Assembly (NCBI GenBank): GCA_965371225.1
Contig: CBDUXP010000007.1
Span: forward strand, 52,974 to 116,973
Direction: 5' to 3'
Source: CBDUXP01 sp965371225 [NCBI: uncultured bacterium]
GTDB taxonomy: Bacteria; Abyssobacteria; SURF-5; CBDUXP01
DNA: 64,000 nucleotides
The translations under genes and the position numbers were made by a program. Under the pieces are notes generated by a model that was not told where the DNA came from, ran no database searches, and saw nothing but the letters and a program-made list of their open reading frames with translations. Position 1 is the stretch's first letter; each line of letters opens with the position of its first letter. Positions 41,407-52,941 of the stretch are shown here, in pieces.

Positions 41407-42275
41407 CAGAGGATGTCCATCCCAATGTCCAAAGCCGGGGGGGAGTGGGTGAGTTCGCCAACGCTAATCACGTCCACCCCCGTGGCCGCGACCGCCGCAA
41501 CAGTGCGCAACGTCACGCCGCCAGTGGCTTCGAACACGGTCGTAGGCGCGATGCGCCGGATGCGCCGCACGCACTGCGCCATAGCCGACACGCCGAAATT
41601 GTCCAACGTCACCACATCCGTGCCCGCCTCACAGGCCGCCACCGCCTCCGCCTCCGTCTCCACCTCCGTGAGAATGCGCACGGTGTGGCCGAGGCCGGCC
41701 CGCGCCGTCTTCACGCACGTGGCGATCGCCTCGACCCGGTCGATCCCCAGATGCATGGCGCACAAATCCACGTGGTTGTCCTTGATCATGACGCAATCGT
41801 CCAAGCCGAACCGGTGGCTGACGCCCCCGCCACAGCGCACCGCGTACTTCTCCAGCGCGCGCAGCCCCGGCGTGGTTTTTCGCGTATCCGTAATTCGGGC
41901 GGACTTGCCTTTGACCGCGGCCACGTATTTCGCGGTCAGGGTCGCGATGCCCGACAGGCGCTGCAGGAAGTTCAAGCAGACCCGCTCCCCCGCCAGGACC
42001 ACGCGGGCGGGCCCCGTGACCTCCGCGATGACTTGGCGCGAGCGCAGCCGGTCGCCGTCCGTCCGGAACTGTTCCACGTGCACGGCCCCGTCCGCCAGGC
42101 AGTCGAAGACCGTGTCGAGTATCTCCGCCCCCACGAACACGCCGGCCTGCCGCGCCCGGATGGCCACATGCGCCTCCCAGGCGGGATCGATGGTCAGCCG
42201 GCTGGTGAGGTCCCCGCTGCGAATGTCTTCGGCCAACGCTTGGGCGACGATCTCGCGGACCGACCCGGGGTGCAT
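41406..42275 (-). CDS. nadC: nicotinate-nucleotide pyrophosphorylase (quinolinate phosphoribosyltransferase)
   Basis: A 289-residue NadC converting quinolinate and PRPP to nicotinate mononucleotide. Recognisable segments are EDIRSGDLTSRL, LNFLQRLSGIATLTAKYV, ITDTRKTTPGLRALEKYAV, CGGGVSHRFGLDDCVMIKDNH in parts, and VTLDNFGVSAM. It sits three bases after secDF and overlaps birA, forming a vitamin/cofactor trio nadC-birA-coaX. Confidence 0.95.
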   Translation of the reverse strand: MHPGSVREIVAQALAEDIRSGDLTSRLTIDPAWEAHVAIRARQAGVFVGAEILDTVFDCLADGAVHVEQFRTDGDRLRSRQVIAEVTGPARVVLAGERVCLNFLQRLSGIATLTAKYVAAVKGKSARITDTRKTTPGLRALEKYAVRCGGGVSHRFGLDDCVMIKDNHVDLCAMHLGIDRVEAIATCVKTARAGLGHTVRILTEVETEAEAVAACEAGTDVVTLDNFGVSAMAQCVRRIRRIAPTTVFEATGGVTLRTVAAVAATGVDVISVGELTHSPPALDIGMDIL

Positions 42276-42278
42276 GGG

Positions 42279-44909
42279 TTACGACGCGGTGCCGGCACCG
42301 GTGGAGCGGGAGGGCAACGCGGTTCCACGCCACCGTTGCGGGCGCAGAATCTGCCACTCCAGCACGATGAGGCTGGCGATGAAGATGGACGAGTACGTGC
42401 CCACGAACACGCCGATCAGCAGCGCGAACGCAAAGTCGTGAATGACCGAGCCCCCGAACACGTACAGGATCGCGACGACGAGCAAGGTCGTCAACGAGGT
42501 CAGCAGCGTCCGGCCGAGCGTCTGATTCACACTGGTGTTCAGCACTTCGAGGAGCGGCCGCCCGCGCAACAGCCGCTGGTTCTCCCGGACGCGATCGAAG
42601 ACGACAATCGTGTCGTTCAAGGAATACCCGACCACCGTCAGGAGGGCGGCAACCACCGGCAGCGTAATTTCGTGGTTCGTGAGTGCGAAGAATCCCATGG
42701 TGATGCCGACGTCGTGCAGCAGCGCGACGACCGCGCCGATGGCGAAGCGAAATTCGAAGCGGAAACTGATGTAGACGATGATCGCGCCCATGGAGTACAG
42801 CAACGCCAGCAGCGCATCGCGGGTCAGGTCCTCGCTCACGGCCGCGCCGACTTCCTCGGTGCGTAGCACCTCCACCCCCGAGGCTCCGAAAGCGGTGACC
42901 AACGCCTGTTCCACCTGCTGGCCGGTCAGTGCGCCCTCACGCCCCGTTTCCACAAAGGCGGTCCGCACCAGCACGCCCCCCGCGTCGCCCAGCGTCTGCA
43001 CCGTCGCCCGGGCGATCCCGGCCTCGACCAGGGCGGACCGAACGGCCGCACTGTCCTGCGCCGGTGTGAGCTGGGCTTGCACCAGCGTGCCCTGGGTGAA
43101 GTCCACGCCGAAGTTCGCGGCCCCCCGCTGGTAAAACCGCGCGCCACCGATAGCCAACATCACGAACGACAGCGCAAGCGCGATGCGACGCACGTGGAGG
43201 AACGGGATGTGCGTCTCGCCAACCAACTGCGCCATCCCCAGTTCCTTCACCGCGCGATAGCCGAGCAGCCAGTCGAAGGCCATCCGCGCGCCCACCAGGG
43301 CCGTATAGAGGCTCGCCAGAATGCCGATGCTCAGCGTGACCGCAAACCCTTTGACGGGCCCCGTCCCGAACTGGAAGAGCACCAGCGCGGTCACCAGCGT
43401 CGTGAGGTTCGCGTCGAGAATGGTCAGCGTGACCCGTTCGAAAGCGGCGTCGACGGCCGATCGCAGGGTTTTGCCCTTCTTAGTCTCCTCGCGAATCCGC
43501 TCGAAGATGAGCACGTTCGCGTCCACGGCCATGCCCACCGTAAGAATGAGCCCCGCGATGCCGGGCAGGGTCAGCGTCGCCCCAAACGCCGCGAGTGCGG
43601 CCAGCACGATAAGGATGTTCAGGAAGAGCGCGACAATCGCGATGCACCCCGCGACGCGGTAGTACGCCACCATGAAGCCCAGCACGCACACGAACCCGAT
43701 CAGCCCCGCGCGCACCCCCGCGCGGATGCTGTCCTGCCCCAGCGACGGGCCCACCGTCCGCTGTTCGATCACCTGGACCGGAGCCGGCAGCGCGCCGGCG
43801 CGCAGCATGATGGCCTGGTCCTCCGCCTCCTGCAGCGTGAAGCTGCCCGTGATCTGTCCCCGGTCAGTGATCCGATCCCGGATCACGGGTGCGGACTGCA
43901 CGTGCCCGTCCAGGATGATGGCCATGCGCTCGCCGATATTGTCTTTGGTCCAGCTGCCGAAGCGGATGCCCCCCTCGCGGTCCAGCTGGAAGTTCACGGC
44001 GTGGTCGCCAAACTGGCCGGGTCCGACCCGGGCGTCTTTGAGATCCGCGCCGGTCAGGATCGGGTCCCGCTCCAAGCGGTAGAACAGCTGTTGCTCGACG
44101 CCGAAGCTATCCGTGTACGTGCCCGGAAGGATCACCTCGGTGTCCGGCAATCGGTATCCGACCCGCCGGAGCAGTTCGCCCTCGGTCTGCGCGTCTTCCT
44201 TCACATGCGCGAATTCGAGGTGCGCCGTCCGGCCGATCAGGGCCAAGACGCGCTTGGGATCGCGCACGCCCGGTAGTTGGATCAGGAGCCGGTCGTCCCC
44301 CTCACGCTGCAAGACCGGCTCGGCGACCCCGAACTCGTCGATACGATTCCGAATCGTCTCGAGCGCCTGGCGCACGGCCATATCCGCCTCGCGCTTGGCC
44401 GTATTCGCAGGCAACTGGGCGCGAATGCGGCCTTGCCCGCCGCTCAGGTCCACGCTGTTGCCGAGCGCCTCCTCCACCACCTCCCGCACCGCGGCCTCGT
44501 CGCCAACGTCGTATTCGATGATGACGGCGCGCGTATCCAAGTCGGTCGCCGCAATCAGCGCCACGCCAGCATCGCGGGCGTCGGCATCCACGAGACTTTT
44601 CAACCGCCCCAGTTCGTTCGCCACGGCGGTCTCGGTATCCACCTGCATCATGAGATGCATGCCGCCGCGAAGGTCGAGGCCCAGGGTGATCGCGTCGCGG
44701 CCGCCCCACCACTGCTCGAAGGTGCGGCCCAGCAGGGCGAGCCCGCCACCGGCGGCCCCCGACTCTTCCTCCTCGCGCCACGCGCGCTCATTCGCCTGGC
44801 GGGTCTCGGAATCGATCCGCGCTGCCCGGAGGGTCGGGGTAATCCACCAGCCGGCCCAGAGAAGCACCGCGCCCAAGATGAACAGGCGCGTGCGCAGCGA
44901 CCGGGTCAT
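42279..44909 (-). CDS. secDF: fused protein translocase subunit SecDF
   Basis: An 876-residue fusion of SecD (about residues 1-560) and SecF (about 570-876). SecD landmarks are GLDLRGGMHLMMQVDTE, the P1 domain repeats, SFTLQEAEDQAIMLRAGALPA in part, VGPSLGQDSIRAG and GMAVDANVLIFERIREE. SecF landmarks are NFGVDFTQGTLVQ, and GYSLNDTIVVFDRVREN. Twelve membrane spans are expected. It uses the proton gradient to assist late steps of protein export. In most proteobacteria the two are separate genes; fusion is known in Bacillus and scattered other lineages. Start overlaps yajC by four bases. Confidence 0.95.
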   Translation of the reverse strand: MTRSLRTRLFILGAVLLWAGWWITPTLRAARIDSETRQANERAWREEEESGAAGGGLALLGRTFEQWWGGRDAITLGLDLRGGMHLMMQVDTETAVANELGRLKSLVDADARDAGVALIAATDLDTRAVIIEYDVGDEAAVREVVEEALGNSVDLSGGQGRIRAQLPANTAKREADMAVRQALETIRNRIDEFGVAEPVLQREGDDRLLIQLPGVRDPKRVLALIGRTAHLEFAHVKEDAQTEGELLRRVGYRLPDTEVILPGTYTDSFGVEQQLFYRLERDPILTGADLKDARVGPGQFGDHAVNFQLDREGGIRFGSWTKDNIGERMAIILDGHVQSAPVIRDRITDRGQITGSFTLQEAEDQAIMLRAGALPAPVQVIEQRTVGPSLGQDSIRAGVRAGLIGFVCVLGFMVAYYRVAGCIAIVALFLNILIVLAALAAFGATLTLPGIAGLILTVGMAVDANVLIFERIREETKKGKTLRSAVDAAFERVTLTILDANLTTLVTALVLFQFGTGPVKGFAVTLSIGILASLYTALVGARMAFDWLLGYRAVKELGMAQLVGETHIPFLHVRRIALALSFVMLAIGGARFYQRGAANFGVDFTQGTLVQAQLTPAQDSAAVRSALVEAGIARATVQTLGDAGGVLVRTAFVETGREGALTGQQVEQALVTAFGASGVEVLRTEEVGAAVSEDLTRDALLALLYSMGAIIVYISFRFEFRFAIGAVVALLHDVGITMGFFALTNHEITLPVVAALLTVVGYSLNDTIVVFDRVRENQRLLRGRPLLEVLNTSVNQTLGRTLLTSLTTLLVVAILYVFGGSVIHDFAFALLIGVFVGTYSSIFIASLIVLEWQILRPQRWRGTALPSRSTGAGTAS

Positions 44910-45235
44910 GCCTTCTCGTCGCCCTCGGACTCGCGGTTGCGCACGGTCCCCACCGTGCTCCGCTGGAAGCGGAGATGCACCTTGTCCGAGACCTCGATCA
45001 CGACGTCGGAGTCCGTGACCTTGACGATGGTGCCGTAAAGGCCGCTGTTCATGACCACCTTGTCCTTCGGCCGCAGTTCCTTGACCATCTGGTCATGCTG
45101 GCGCTGCTTGCGCATCTGCGGGCGGAGGAGCAGCACGTAGAAGATGACGAACAGGAAGATGATCGGCACCAAGCCCAAGATGCCACTGCCCTGTGGCGCC
45201 GCAGCTTGTGCCGTGATCGGAACGAAGTAGTCCAT
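44906..45235 (-). CDS. yajC: preprotein translocase accessory subunit YajC
   Basis: A 109-residue YajC with a single membrane helix (LVPIIFLFVIFYVLLLRP), then QMRKQRQHDQMVKELRPKDKVVMNSGLYG in parts, the typical beta-rich KOW-like cytoplasmic domain. It lies between tgt (37 bases upstream) and secDF, the classic tgt-yajC-secD-secF order. Confidence 0.94.
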   Translation of the reverse strand: MDYFVPITAQAAAPQGSGILGLVPIIFLFVIFYVLLLRPQMRKQRQHDQMVKELRPKDKVVMNSGLYGTIVKVTDSDVVIEVSDKVHLRFQRSTVGTVRNRESEGDEKA

Positions 45236-45272
45236 GCGTATGCCGTGCAGCCGTCTCGGCTTCTACTAACAG

Positions 45273-47485
<2,213 letters not shown>

Positions 47486-47508
47486 GGCATGGGGCGCGGC
47501 GGGGTGAG

Positions 47509-48540
47509 TCAGTCGAACAGATCGGCGCCTGCGGGCCGGCCGGGGCGGAGTCCGAGATGCGCGTATGCCCGGGGCGACGCGCGCCGCCCCTGCCGCGTCC
47601 GCTGCACGAAGCCGATCTTCAGCAGGAAGGGTTCCACCATATCCTCGAGCGTATCCCGTTCCTCGTTCAAGGTAGCCGCGAGAGCCTCGATCCCGACCGG
47701 CCCCCCGTCGTAGAAGTCAATGATCGTGCGCAGGAACTTCCGGTCCAGCTCATCCAGCCCCATGCTGTCGACCCCTTCCAGGTCCAGCGCGGCGGATACT
47801 GCGGCAGCGTCGATGCACCCGTTGCCCTTGGCCTGGGCGTAGTCGCGCACCCGGCGGAGCAGCCGATTCGCCACGCGCGGGGTGCCCCGAGAGCGCCCGG
47901 CAATGACCTGCGCCGCGTCACCGCCTCCCGCTATATCGAGCAAGGCCGCGGACCGCTCCACGATGGACGCCAGGTCGGCGTCCGGATAGAAGTCCAGGTG
48001 GTAAAACAGGCCGAAGCGTTCGCGGAAGGGGGGAGACAGAAAGCCGGCGCGCGTGGTCGCGCCGACGAGGGTGAAGCGCTTCAGGGGCAGATTCACGGTC
48101 CGCGCGAATGCCCCCTTCTCCACGAGGAAGTCGACTTTGTAATCCTCCATCGCCGGATAGATGAACTCCTCGACGATGCGCGGCAGCCGGTGAATCTCGT
48201 CAATGAACAGCACGTCGCCCTCGCCGAGATTCGTCAGCAGGCCCACCAGGTCGCCGGGCCGTTCCAGGGCGGGACCCGAGGTGGCGGTGACATGCACCCC
48301 CAGTTCATGGCCGATGATGTGCGCGAGGGTCGTCTTGCCCAGGCCCGGGGGGCCGTAGAACAGGGCGTGGTCCATCGAATCCCCGCGCATGCGCGCGGCT
48401 TCGATCGCGATGCGCAGCTTCTCCACCACCGTTGGCTGGCCGATGTACTCATCCAATGTCTGTGGCCGCAACGTCAGATGGGTGGGCGATTCCTCTTCCG
48501 CAGCCACCGGCTCTCCCTGCACCACGCGCTCTCGAGTCAT
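47509..48540 (-). CDS. ruvB: Holliday junction branch-migration helicase RuvB
   Basis: A 343-residue AAA+ motor. [12 protein letters not shown], Walker [17 protein letters not shown], Walker [14 protein letters not shown], sensor [11 protein letters not shown] and the C-terminal [28 protein letters not shown] winged-helix motifs are all typical. It lies three bases after ruvA, consistent with a joint RuvAB complex. Confidence 0.97.
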   Translation of the reverse strand: MTRERVVQGEPVAAEEESPTHLTLRPQTLDEYIGQPTVVEKLRIAIEAARMRGDSMDHALFYGPPGLGKTTLAHIIGHELGVHVTATSGPALERPGDLVGLLTNLGEGDVLFIDEIHRLPRIVEEFIYPAMEDYKVDFLVEKGAFARTVNLPLKRFTLVGATTRAGFLSPPFRERFGLFYHLDFYPDADLASIVERSAALLDIAGGGDAAQVIAGRSRGTPRVANRLLRRVRDYAQAKGNGCIDAAAVSAALDLEGVDSMGLDELDRKFLRTIIDFYDGGPVGIEALAATLNEERDTLEDMVEPFLLKIGFVQRTRQGRRASPRAYAHLGLRPGRPAGADLFD

Positions 48541-48543
48541 GCC

Positions 48544-49170
48544 CTACACCACCAACGCCGCTTGCCGGCGAAAGATCTCTTGAATCGCCTCTTCGGCGGA
48601 CGCGAATTCCTGGTCACTGACCCCGGCCCAAAGCGCCTCCGCTTCCGAGGCCGAGTACCCTAACTGTTCCAGGATGGCTCGCACCTCATCCGGGAGGGCG
48701 AGCGTCGTGACGGGCGGCGCGGCGTCACCGTCCTCACGGTACAACGCATACTTCCCCACCTTGCCATTGAGTTCTGCAATGATCTGCTCAGCCGACCGCT
48801 TGCCGACCCCGGGCAACTGCACCAACGCGGGAATATCCTTGCGTTCGATGGCGTTCGCGATCGTGTGCACGGGAGCGGTTAACGCCTTCAGCACCGCCTT
48901 GACCCCCATCCCCTTGACGGTGATTAACCGCTGCGCGAACTCCCGCTCCAAACTGGTCAGGAAACCGGCCAACCGGGGAATGGGATTGGTGGCGCCCATG
49001 CCACCCTCCAGATAGTGGAGGGTATGCAGCGTTACCGTTTCGCCGCGCCGTGCCGCCAGGGCCGTGCGCGAAGCAGGCGGGATGAGGATCTCGTATCCCA
49101 GTCCCGCGCACTCCAGCAGCGCCGTGTCCTCCCTCACCTCCGCCAGAACGCCGGTCAGCCGCGCGATCAC
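48544..49170 (-). CDS. ruvA: Holliday junction DNA-binding protein RuvA
   Basis: A 208-residue RuvA. The N-terminal OB domain (MIARLTGVLAEVREDTALLE) is followed by helix-hairpin-helix motifs KGMGVKAVLKAL and LPGVGKRSAEQIIAEL, then an acidic linker and the C-terminal RuvB-binding helices (EVRAILEQLGYSASEAEAL). Its ATG overlaps the ruvC stop by four bases. Confidence 0.95.
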   Translation of the reverse strand: MIARLTGVLAEVREDTALLECAGLGYEILIPPASRTALAARRGETVTLHTLHYLEGGMGATNPIPRLAGFLTSLEREFAQRLITVKGMGVKAVLKALTAPVHTIANAIERKDIPALVQLPGVGKRSAEQIIAELNGKVGKYALYREDGDAAPPVTTLALPDEVRAILEQLGYSASEAEALWAGVSDQEFASAEEAIQEIFRRQAALVV

Positions 49171-49667
49171 ACCGGCACCTCCGCGTCGGGGGTGTGCGCC
49201 AGCACATTCGCATGGCAGAGCGCCACCGCCATGGCATCCGCCACGTCGGCCGGTTCGGGCAAGGCGGACAGGTGCAGGGCCCGCTGCACCATCGCTTGCA
49301 CTTGCGCCTTGGACGCGCGACCGTTGCCCGTCACGGCCTTCTTGATCCGGGTCGCGGCGTAACTGGCAGTGGGGATGCCCTGCTCCGCCGCGGCGAGGAG
49401 GAGGACGCCCCGCGCGTGGCCCATCAGGATCGCCGTGCGCGGATGCGCATAATGCGCATACAGATCTTCCACCGCCACCGCGTCCGGTGCCAAATCGCGA
49501 TACACCCCCACGATCCCCCGGTACAATTCCAGCAGACGGCGCTCAAGGGGATCCCGCGACGCGCTGCGGACGACGCCCCCTTCGATGAGGCGGGGCGCCC
49601 CGCCCTCTACCGCCACGCAACCGTAGCCCGTCGTGTCGAGGCCGGGATCGACGCCGAGGATGCGCAC
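49167..49667 (-). CDS. ruvC: crossover junction endodeoxyribonuclease RuvC
   Basis: A 166-residue resolvase. The acidic active-site residues are seen in RILGVDPGLDTTGYG (Asp7), AVAVEDLYAHYA (Glu) and PADVADAMAVALCHA (Asp pair), together with RIKKAVTGNGRASKAQV. GTG start at 49667, six bases after yebC. Completes a contiguous ruvC-ruvA-ruvB resolvasome set. Confidence 0.95.
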   Translation of the reverse strand: MRILGVDPGLDTTGYGCVAVEGGAPRLIEGGVVRSASRDPLERRLLELYRGIVGVYRDLAPDAVAVEDLYAHYAHPRTAILMGHARGVLLLAAAEQGIPTASYAATRIKKAVTGNGRASKAQVQAMVQRALHLSALPEPADVADAMAVALCHANVLAHTPDAEVPV

Positions 49668-49673
49668 GTGGGG

Positions 49674-50423
49674 CTAGGCCTCGAGGGCCGCCAGCACCTC
49701 GTCGGTGATCTCCATCGCGCTATACACGCGCTGGATGTCGTCCAGCTCTTCCAGCGCCTCGATCAGGCGGAGCACTGTGGGCGCGGTTGCCGAATCCACA
49801 TGGACGGTGGTCTTCGGCCGCTTCTCCAACTGCGCGGCGGCAATGGCGACGCCTGCCGTGGCCAGCGCGCTCCGCACCGCTTCTAAATCCCCCGGCGGGG
49901 TGACGACCTCGAACCCGTCGGCGTCGCCTTGAATATCGTCCGCGCCGGCCTCCAGGGCCAGCTCCATCAGCTGCTCTTCCGTGGCCGCGCCCGGCTCGAG
50001 ATGGATGAGGCCCAGCAGGTCAAAGTTCCAGGCCACGGCGTTCGCCTCGGCCATGCTGCCGCCATACTTGTTCAGCACGTGCCGGACTTCCGCCACAGTG
50101 CGCGTCTTGTTATCCGTCAGCGTGTCGATCACCAACCCCACGCCCCCCGGCGCATAGCCCTCGTAGGTGGCCTCGACGTAGGACACCCCCTCCAATTCGC
50201 CGGTCCCCTTCTTAATCGCCCGCTCCACATTATCCTTCGGCATATTCGCGTCTTGGGCCGCGGCGATGGCCGTGCGCAATCGTGGGTTCCCCGCCGGATC
50301 GCCGCCGCCGGTGCGGGCTGCTGCGGTGATCTCACGGATGAGTTTGGTAAAGACCTTGCCCCGGGCGGCATCGGCCGCGCCCTTCTTGCGCTTGATCGTG
50401 GACCATTTCGAGTGACCGGACAT
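49674..50423 (-). CDS. yebC: YebC/PmpR-family protein (TACO1-like)
   Basis: A 249-residue YebC with the invariant start GHSKWSTIKRKKGAADAARGK in parts, NMPKDNVERAIKKGTGE, YEGYAPGGVGLVI and TDNKTRTVAEVRHVL. Family members act as transcription regulators or as helpers for translating proline-rich stretches. It heads the ruv operon, the usual yebC-ruvCAB order. Confidence 0.95.
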   Translation of the reverse strand: MSGHSKWSTIKRKKGAADAARGKVFTKLIREITAAARTGGGDPAGNPRLRTAIAAAQDANMPKDNVERAIKKGTGELEGVSYVEATYEGYAPGGVGLVIDTLTDNKTRTVAEVRHVLNKYGGSMAEANAVAWNFDLLGLIHLEPGAATEEQLMELALEAGADDIQGDADGFEVVTPPGDLEAVRSALATAGVAIAAAQLEKRPKTTVHVDSATAPTVLRLIEALEELDDIQRVYSAMEITDEVLAALEA

Positions 50424-50523
50424 GAGCGGCTACTCCGCGGCCGGGGACGGGGGGAACGCCTCAACCGGCGGCAGGCGAAGTAATAGCGATAGTGTACTGG
50501 ATTGCGCCGAGGCGCGGTAGCGG

Positions 50524-51438
50524 TCAGTGTCGGACACCGCTATCCCGGGCCATCGTCGACGACCGAGTGTACTGGTGCGCCTGGGGGCTACCCGCGCCAT
50601 TCTTTTTCCCGGCGGCCCCGCTGAGGGTTTCCGGTAGCGGGGTCTCGGCCTGCCATTCCTGCCCGAGCAGCACCTCGATCGCGGCCCGCACGTCCTCCCC
50701 GGCGTCGGGCCTCAAGGCAATGGTTCGGTCGCCCACTTGCACCTGCACCCGCTGCACGCGGGCCAGCAGCGCGTCGAACAGCAGCTCCTCGTTCGCGAAA
50801 TCGATCCCCCCGAGACTCACCAGTTCCCCTGCGCCCTGCAGCGTCCGCAGGCGGAGGGCGGGCCGCCGGCGCCCGCGGCGCTCCCAGAGCACCACGGCGG
50901 AGATCTCATCCCAGGACCAGAACCGCACGCGCCGCACCTCCTTCAACGTCACTCCGGCCCAGGAGATCGTCAGGCGCCGGGACATGAGAATGCTGATGAG
51001 CATGGTGGCGAGGCCCACCAGCAGGGTGAAGGCGAGGAGCTGATCCCGGAGGCTCATGCGGTCCGCCTGGAGAATGGCCACGATCACGGTCATCACAGTC
51101 ATGCCGGTATTCATCGCAATGCCCCGCCACTCTGGCCGGAACACGAGCGGGTAGTCCCGCGTATAGTCACGCGGCACGGTCGCCGGCACGCCATATTCCC
51201 GCACCCGTTGCGACAGGACCGCGGCATCCTCCGTCTCCCGCGCCAGCGCTCGATACAGCACCATGAATCCGAACGGCAGGAGCGCGAGCAAGAGCAGGCC
51301 CCCGAAGACGACCCACCGCCCTGGCAGCGGGACGTGTCCCTCGCGTGCCAGGCGGTACCACATCGCCCCGGCAGCGATGAGCACCAGGACGATCAGCGCC
51401 AAGAGTGTTCCCCAGCGGGAGCGGCCCGATCCCTGCAT
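50524..51438 (-). CDS. membrane protein with PH-like domain, unknown function
   Basis: A 304-residue protein with two N-terminal helices (TLLALIVLVLIAAGAMWY, VVFGGLLLLALLPFGFMVL) and two more (MNTGMTVMTVIVAIL, LLAFTLLVGLATMLISIL). The following region (LTISWAGVTLKEVRRVRFWSWDEISAVVL in part, then RRPALRLRTLQG) resembles the bacterial PH-like domains found after paired membrane helices. The last 40 residues are low complexity. I do not recognise a named family. It lies 84 bases after the HD phosphohydrolase gene. Confidence 0.65.
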   Translation of the reverse strand: MQGSGRSRWGTLLALIVLVLIAAGAMWYRLAREGHVPLPGRWVVFGGLLLLALLPFGFMVLYRALARETEDAAVLSQRVREYGVPATVPRDYTRDYPLVFRPEWRGIAMNTGMTVMTVIVAILQADRMSLRDQLLAFTLLVGLATMLISILMSRRLTISWAGVTLKEVRRVRFWSWDEISAVVLWERRGRRRPALRLRTLQGAGELVSLGGIDFANEELLFDALLARVQRVQVQVGDRTIALRPDAGEDVRAAIEVLLGQEWQAETPLPETLSGAAGKKNGAGSPQAHQYTRSSTMARDSGVRH

Positions 51439-51522
51439 ACGGCAATCCTAGCACGCTGCGCGGGAAGCCAGCGCCTGCGGCCGCCCCCGCAGGGCACCGG
51501 GAGGCAGGCGGTTCAGCGGGCG

Positions 51523-52941
51523 TTAGACGTTCGTCGGGATCGCCGGCGCCTGGGTGCCCTGGAGGGCCTTCTCCAAGGCGGCGTTCAGCGCCGCGCGGTG
51601 CTGATAGGAGGTCGCGAACAGCCGTACTTTCACCACGCGAAACGGCACATCCTGTAAGAGATCGCTGAGCCGCTGGGCGTTGACTTTCCCCGTCCCCCGC
51701 TCGTACACGAAGATCTGCGAGTCGCCCATGCGCAGGGGGTTCTCCGGCCGCAGGTCGTGGGCCGCGAGATCAATGTGGAACTTGATCCGCCGCAGGCTGG
51801 CGGGCAGCACTCCCCGCACGCGGGTTTCCAGGTCAGCCGGCGTCAGGATCGCGGTCCCGCGATGGACCGCGTCGAAGCTGAGTTCCGTGGACCCGGCCTC
51901 CTTCCACCGCACCTGCCGATCGAGGATAGCGGCCCAGGCCTTGCCGAGCTTCCGCCGGTGGGCGGATTTGTGCGTGCGCCACTTGCGCGTCTCCAGCAGG
52001 ACGCTCCAATCGGTCAGGGCGCAGTAGCCGTCCAAGTCCTCAAGGGGGTTCTTCCCGTAGAGCGCCCGAATCGAATCCGCAAAGATCTCCTGCAACTGCA
52101 AGTCGATCGCCCGGCCCGTCCGGTGGTAGTAGAGATTCTCGTACAGGTACCGCCGTGCCTCGACGAAGTGGCGCAGCGTGGCCAGCCCGTTTTCATGCAG
52201 CGTCAGCCCGCGCGGGGAATAGAACGTGTAATACAGCAGCCGCTCCACGTTGACGGGGGTCGTGGCGATGCCCGCCATGTAGGCATCGCGCATGACGTAA
52301 TCCAAATTGTCGACGGTGTAAATACCGCTGAACAGGGGCCGCAGCAGTTGGAGCCAGCGGGGCTGGTGGTCCGTCGCGCCCGCCACCGGGCGCTTGATGA
52401 GATACGCCACCTGGTGCGGATCGATCACCTCGCCCTTCGCAAACGGCCCCCGAGGTCCCCGGCGGAGCGCGCGCAATTTCCGCCCCAGCTTCTTCGTAAT
52501 AATCGCTTGGCCGATATCCTCGTGCGTGATGCCGTAGGGTTCGAGATACTCCGAGTCGAAGAAATGCCCAAACGGCCCGTGGCCCACGTCGTGGAGCAGG
52601 CCGCTGATCCGCATAAGCTCCTCGACGAGGTTCGCGCTCGGCACGCTGCCCTTGCACACCTCGGACAGGGAGGGATAGAGGGCCACCGCGAACTTGCCCG
52701 CCAGGTGCATGACGCCCAGGACGTGTTGGAATCGCGTGTGCTCTGCCGCCGGGTAGACCCACCACGTACTTTGCAATTGGTGGATTTGGCGCAGCCGCTG
52801 CACCCACGGGGTATCGATGATCGCGCGCTCGGTGACTTCCTTCGTGCCGACCGGCGGCGAGGTGATCTCAATGAAGCGGTACAGCGGATCGGCGCTCAGC
52901 GCAATGCCTGCTTTTCGCCAGCCGGGTATCGATCCGTTCAT
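51523..52941 (-). CDS. HD-superfamily phosphohydrolase (COG1078/SAMHD1-like)
   Basis: A 472-residue protein. The opening DPLYRFIEITSPP and VQRLRQIHQL are typical. Metal ligands are His in EHTRFQHVLGVMHLA, His-Asp in SGLLHDVGHGPFGHFF, and Asp in VDNLDYVMRDAYMAG. Members resemble dNTP triphosphohydrolases, but most bacterial representatives have no proven substrate. ATG 52941 overlaps the glycosyltransferase stop by four bases. Confidence 0.88.
   Translation of the reverse strand: MNGSIPGWRKAGIALSADPLYRFIEITSPPVGTKEVTERAIIDTPWVQRLRQIHQLQSTWWVYPAAEHTRFQHVLGVMHLAGKFAVALYPSLSEVCKGSVPSANLVEELMRISGLLHDVGHGPFGHFFDSEYLEPYGITHEDIGQAIITKKLGRKLRALRRGPRGPFAKGEVIDPHQVAYLIKRPVAGATDHQPRWLQLLRPLFSGIYTVDNLDYVMRDAYMAGIATTPVNVERLLYYTFYSPRGLTLHENGLATLRHFVEARRYLYENLYYHRTGRAIDLQLQEIFADSIRALYGKNPLEDLDGYCALTDWSVLLETRKWRTHKSAHRRKLGKAWAAILDRQVRWKEAGSTELSFDAVHRGTAILTPADLETRVRGVLPASLRRIKFHIDLAAHDLRPENPLRMGDSQIFVYERGTGKVNAQRLSDLLQDVPFRVVKVRLFATSYQHRAALNAALEKALQGTQAPAIPTNV

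Noticed and set aside
40552-42441. Plus-strand open frame of 629 codons opposite birA and nadC
   Set aside because: Spans two clear genes on the other strand, has no domain pattern and changes composition at their boundary.
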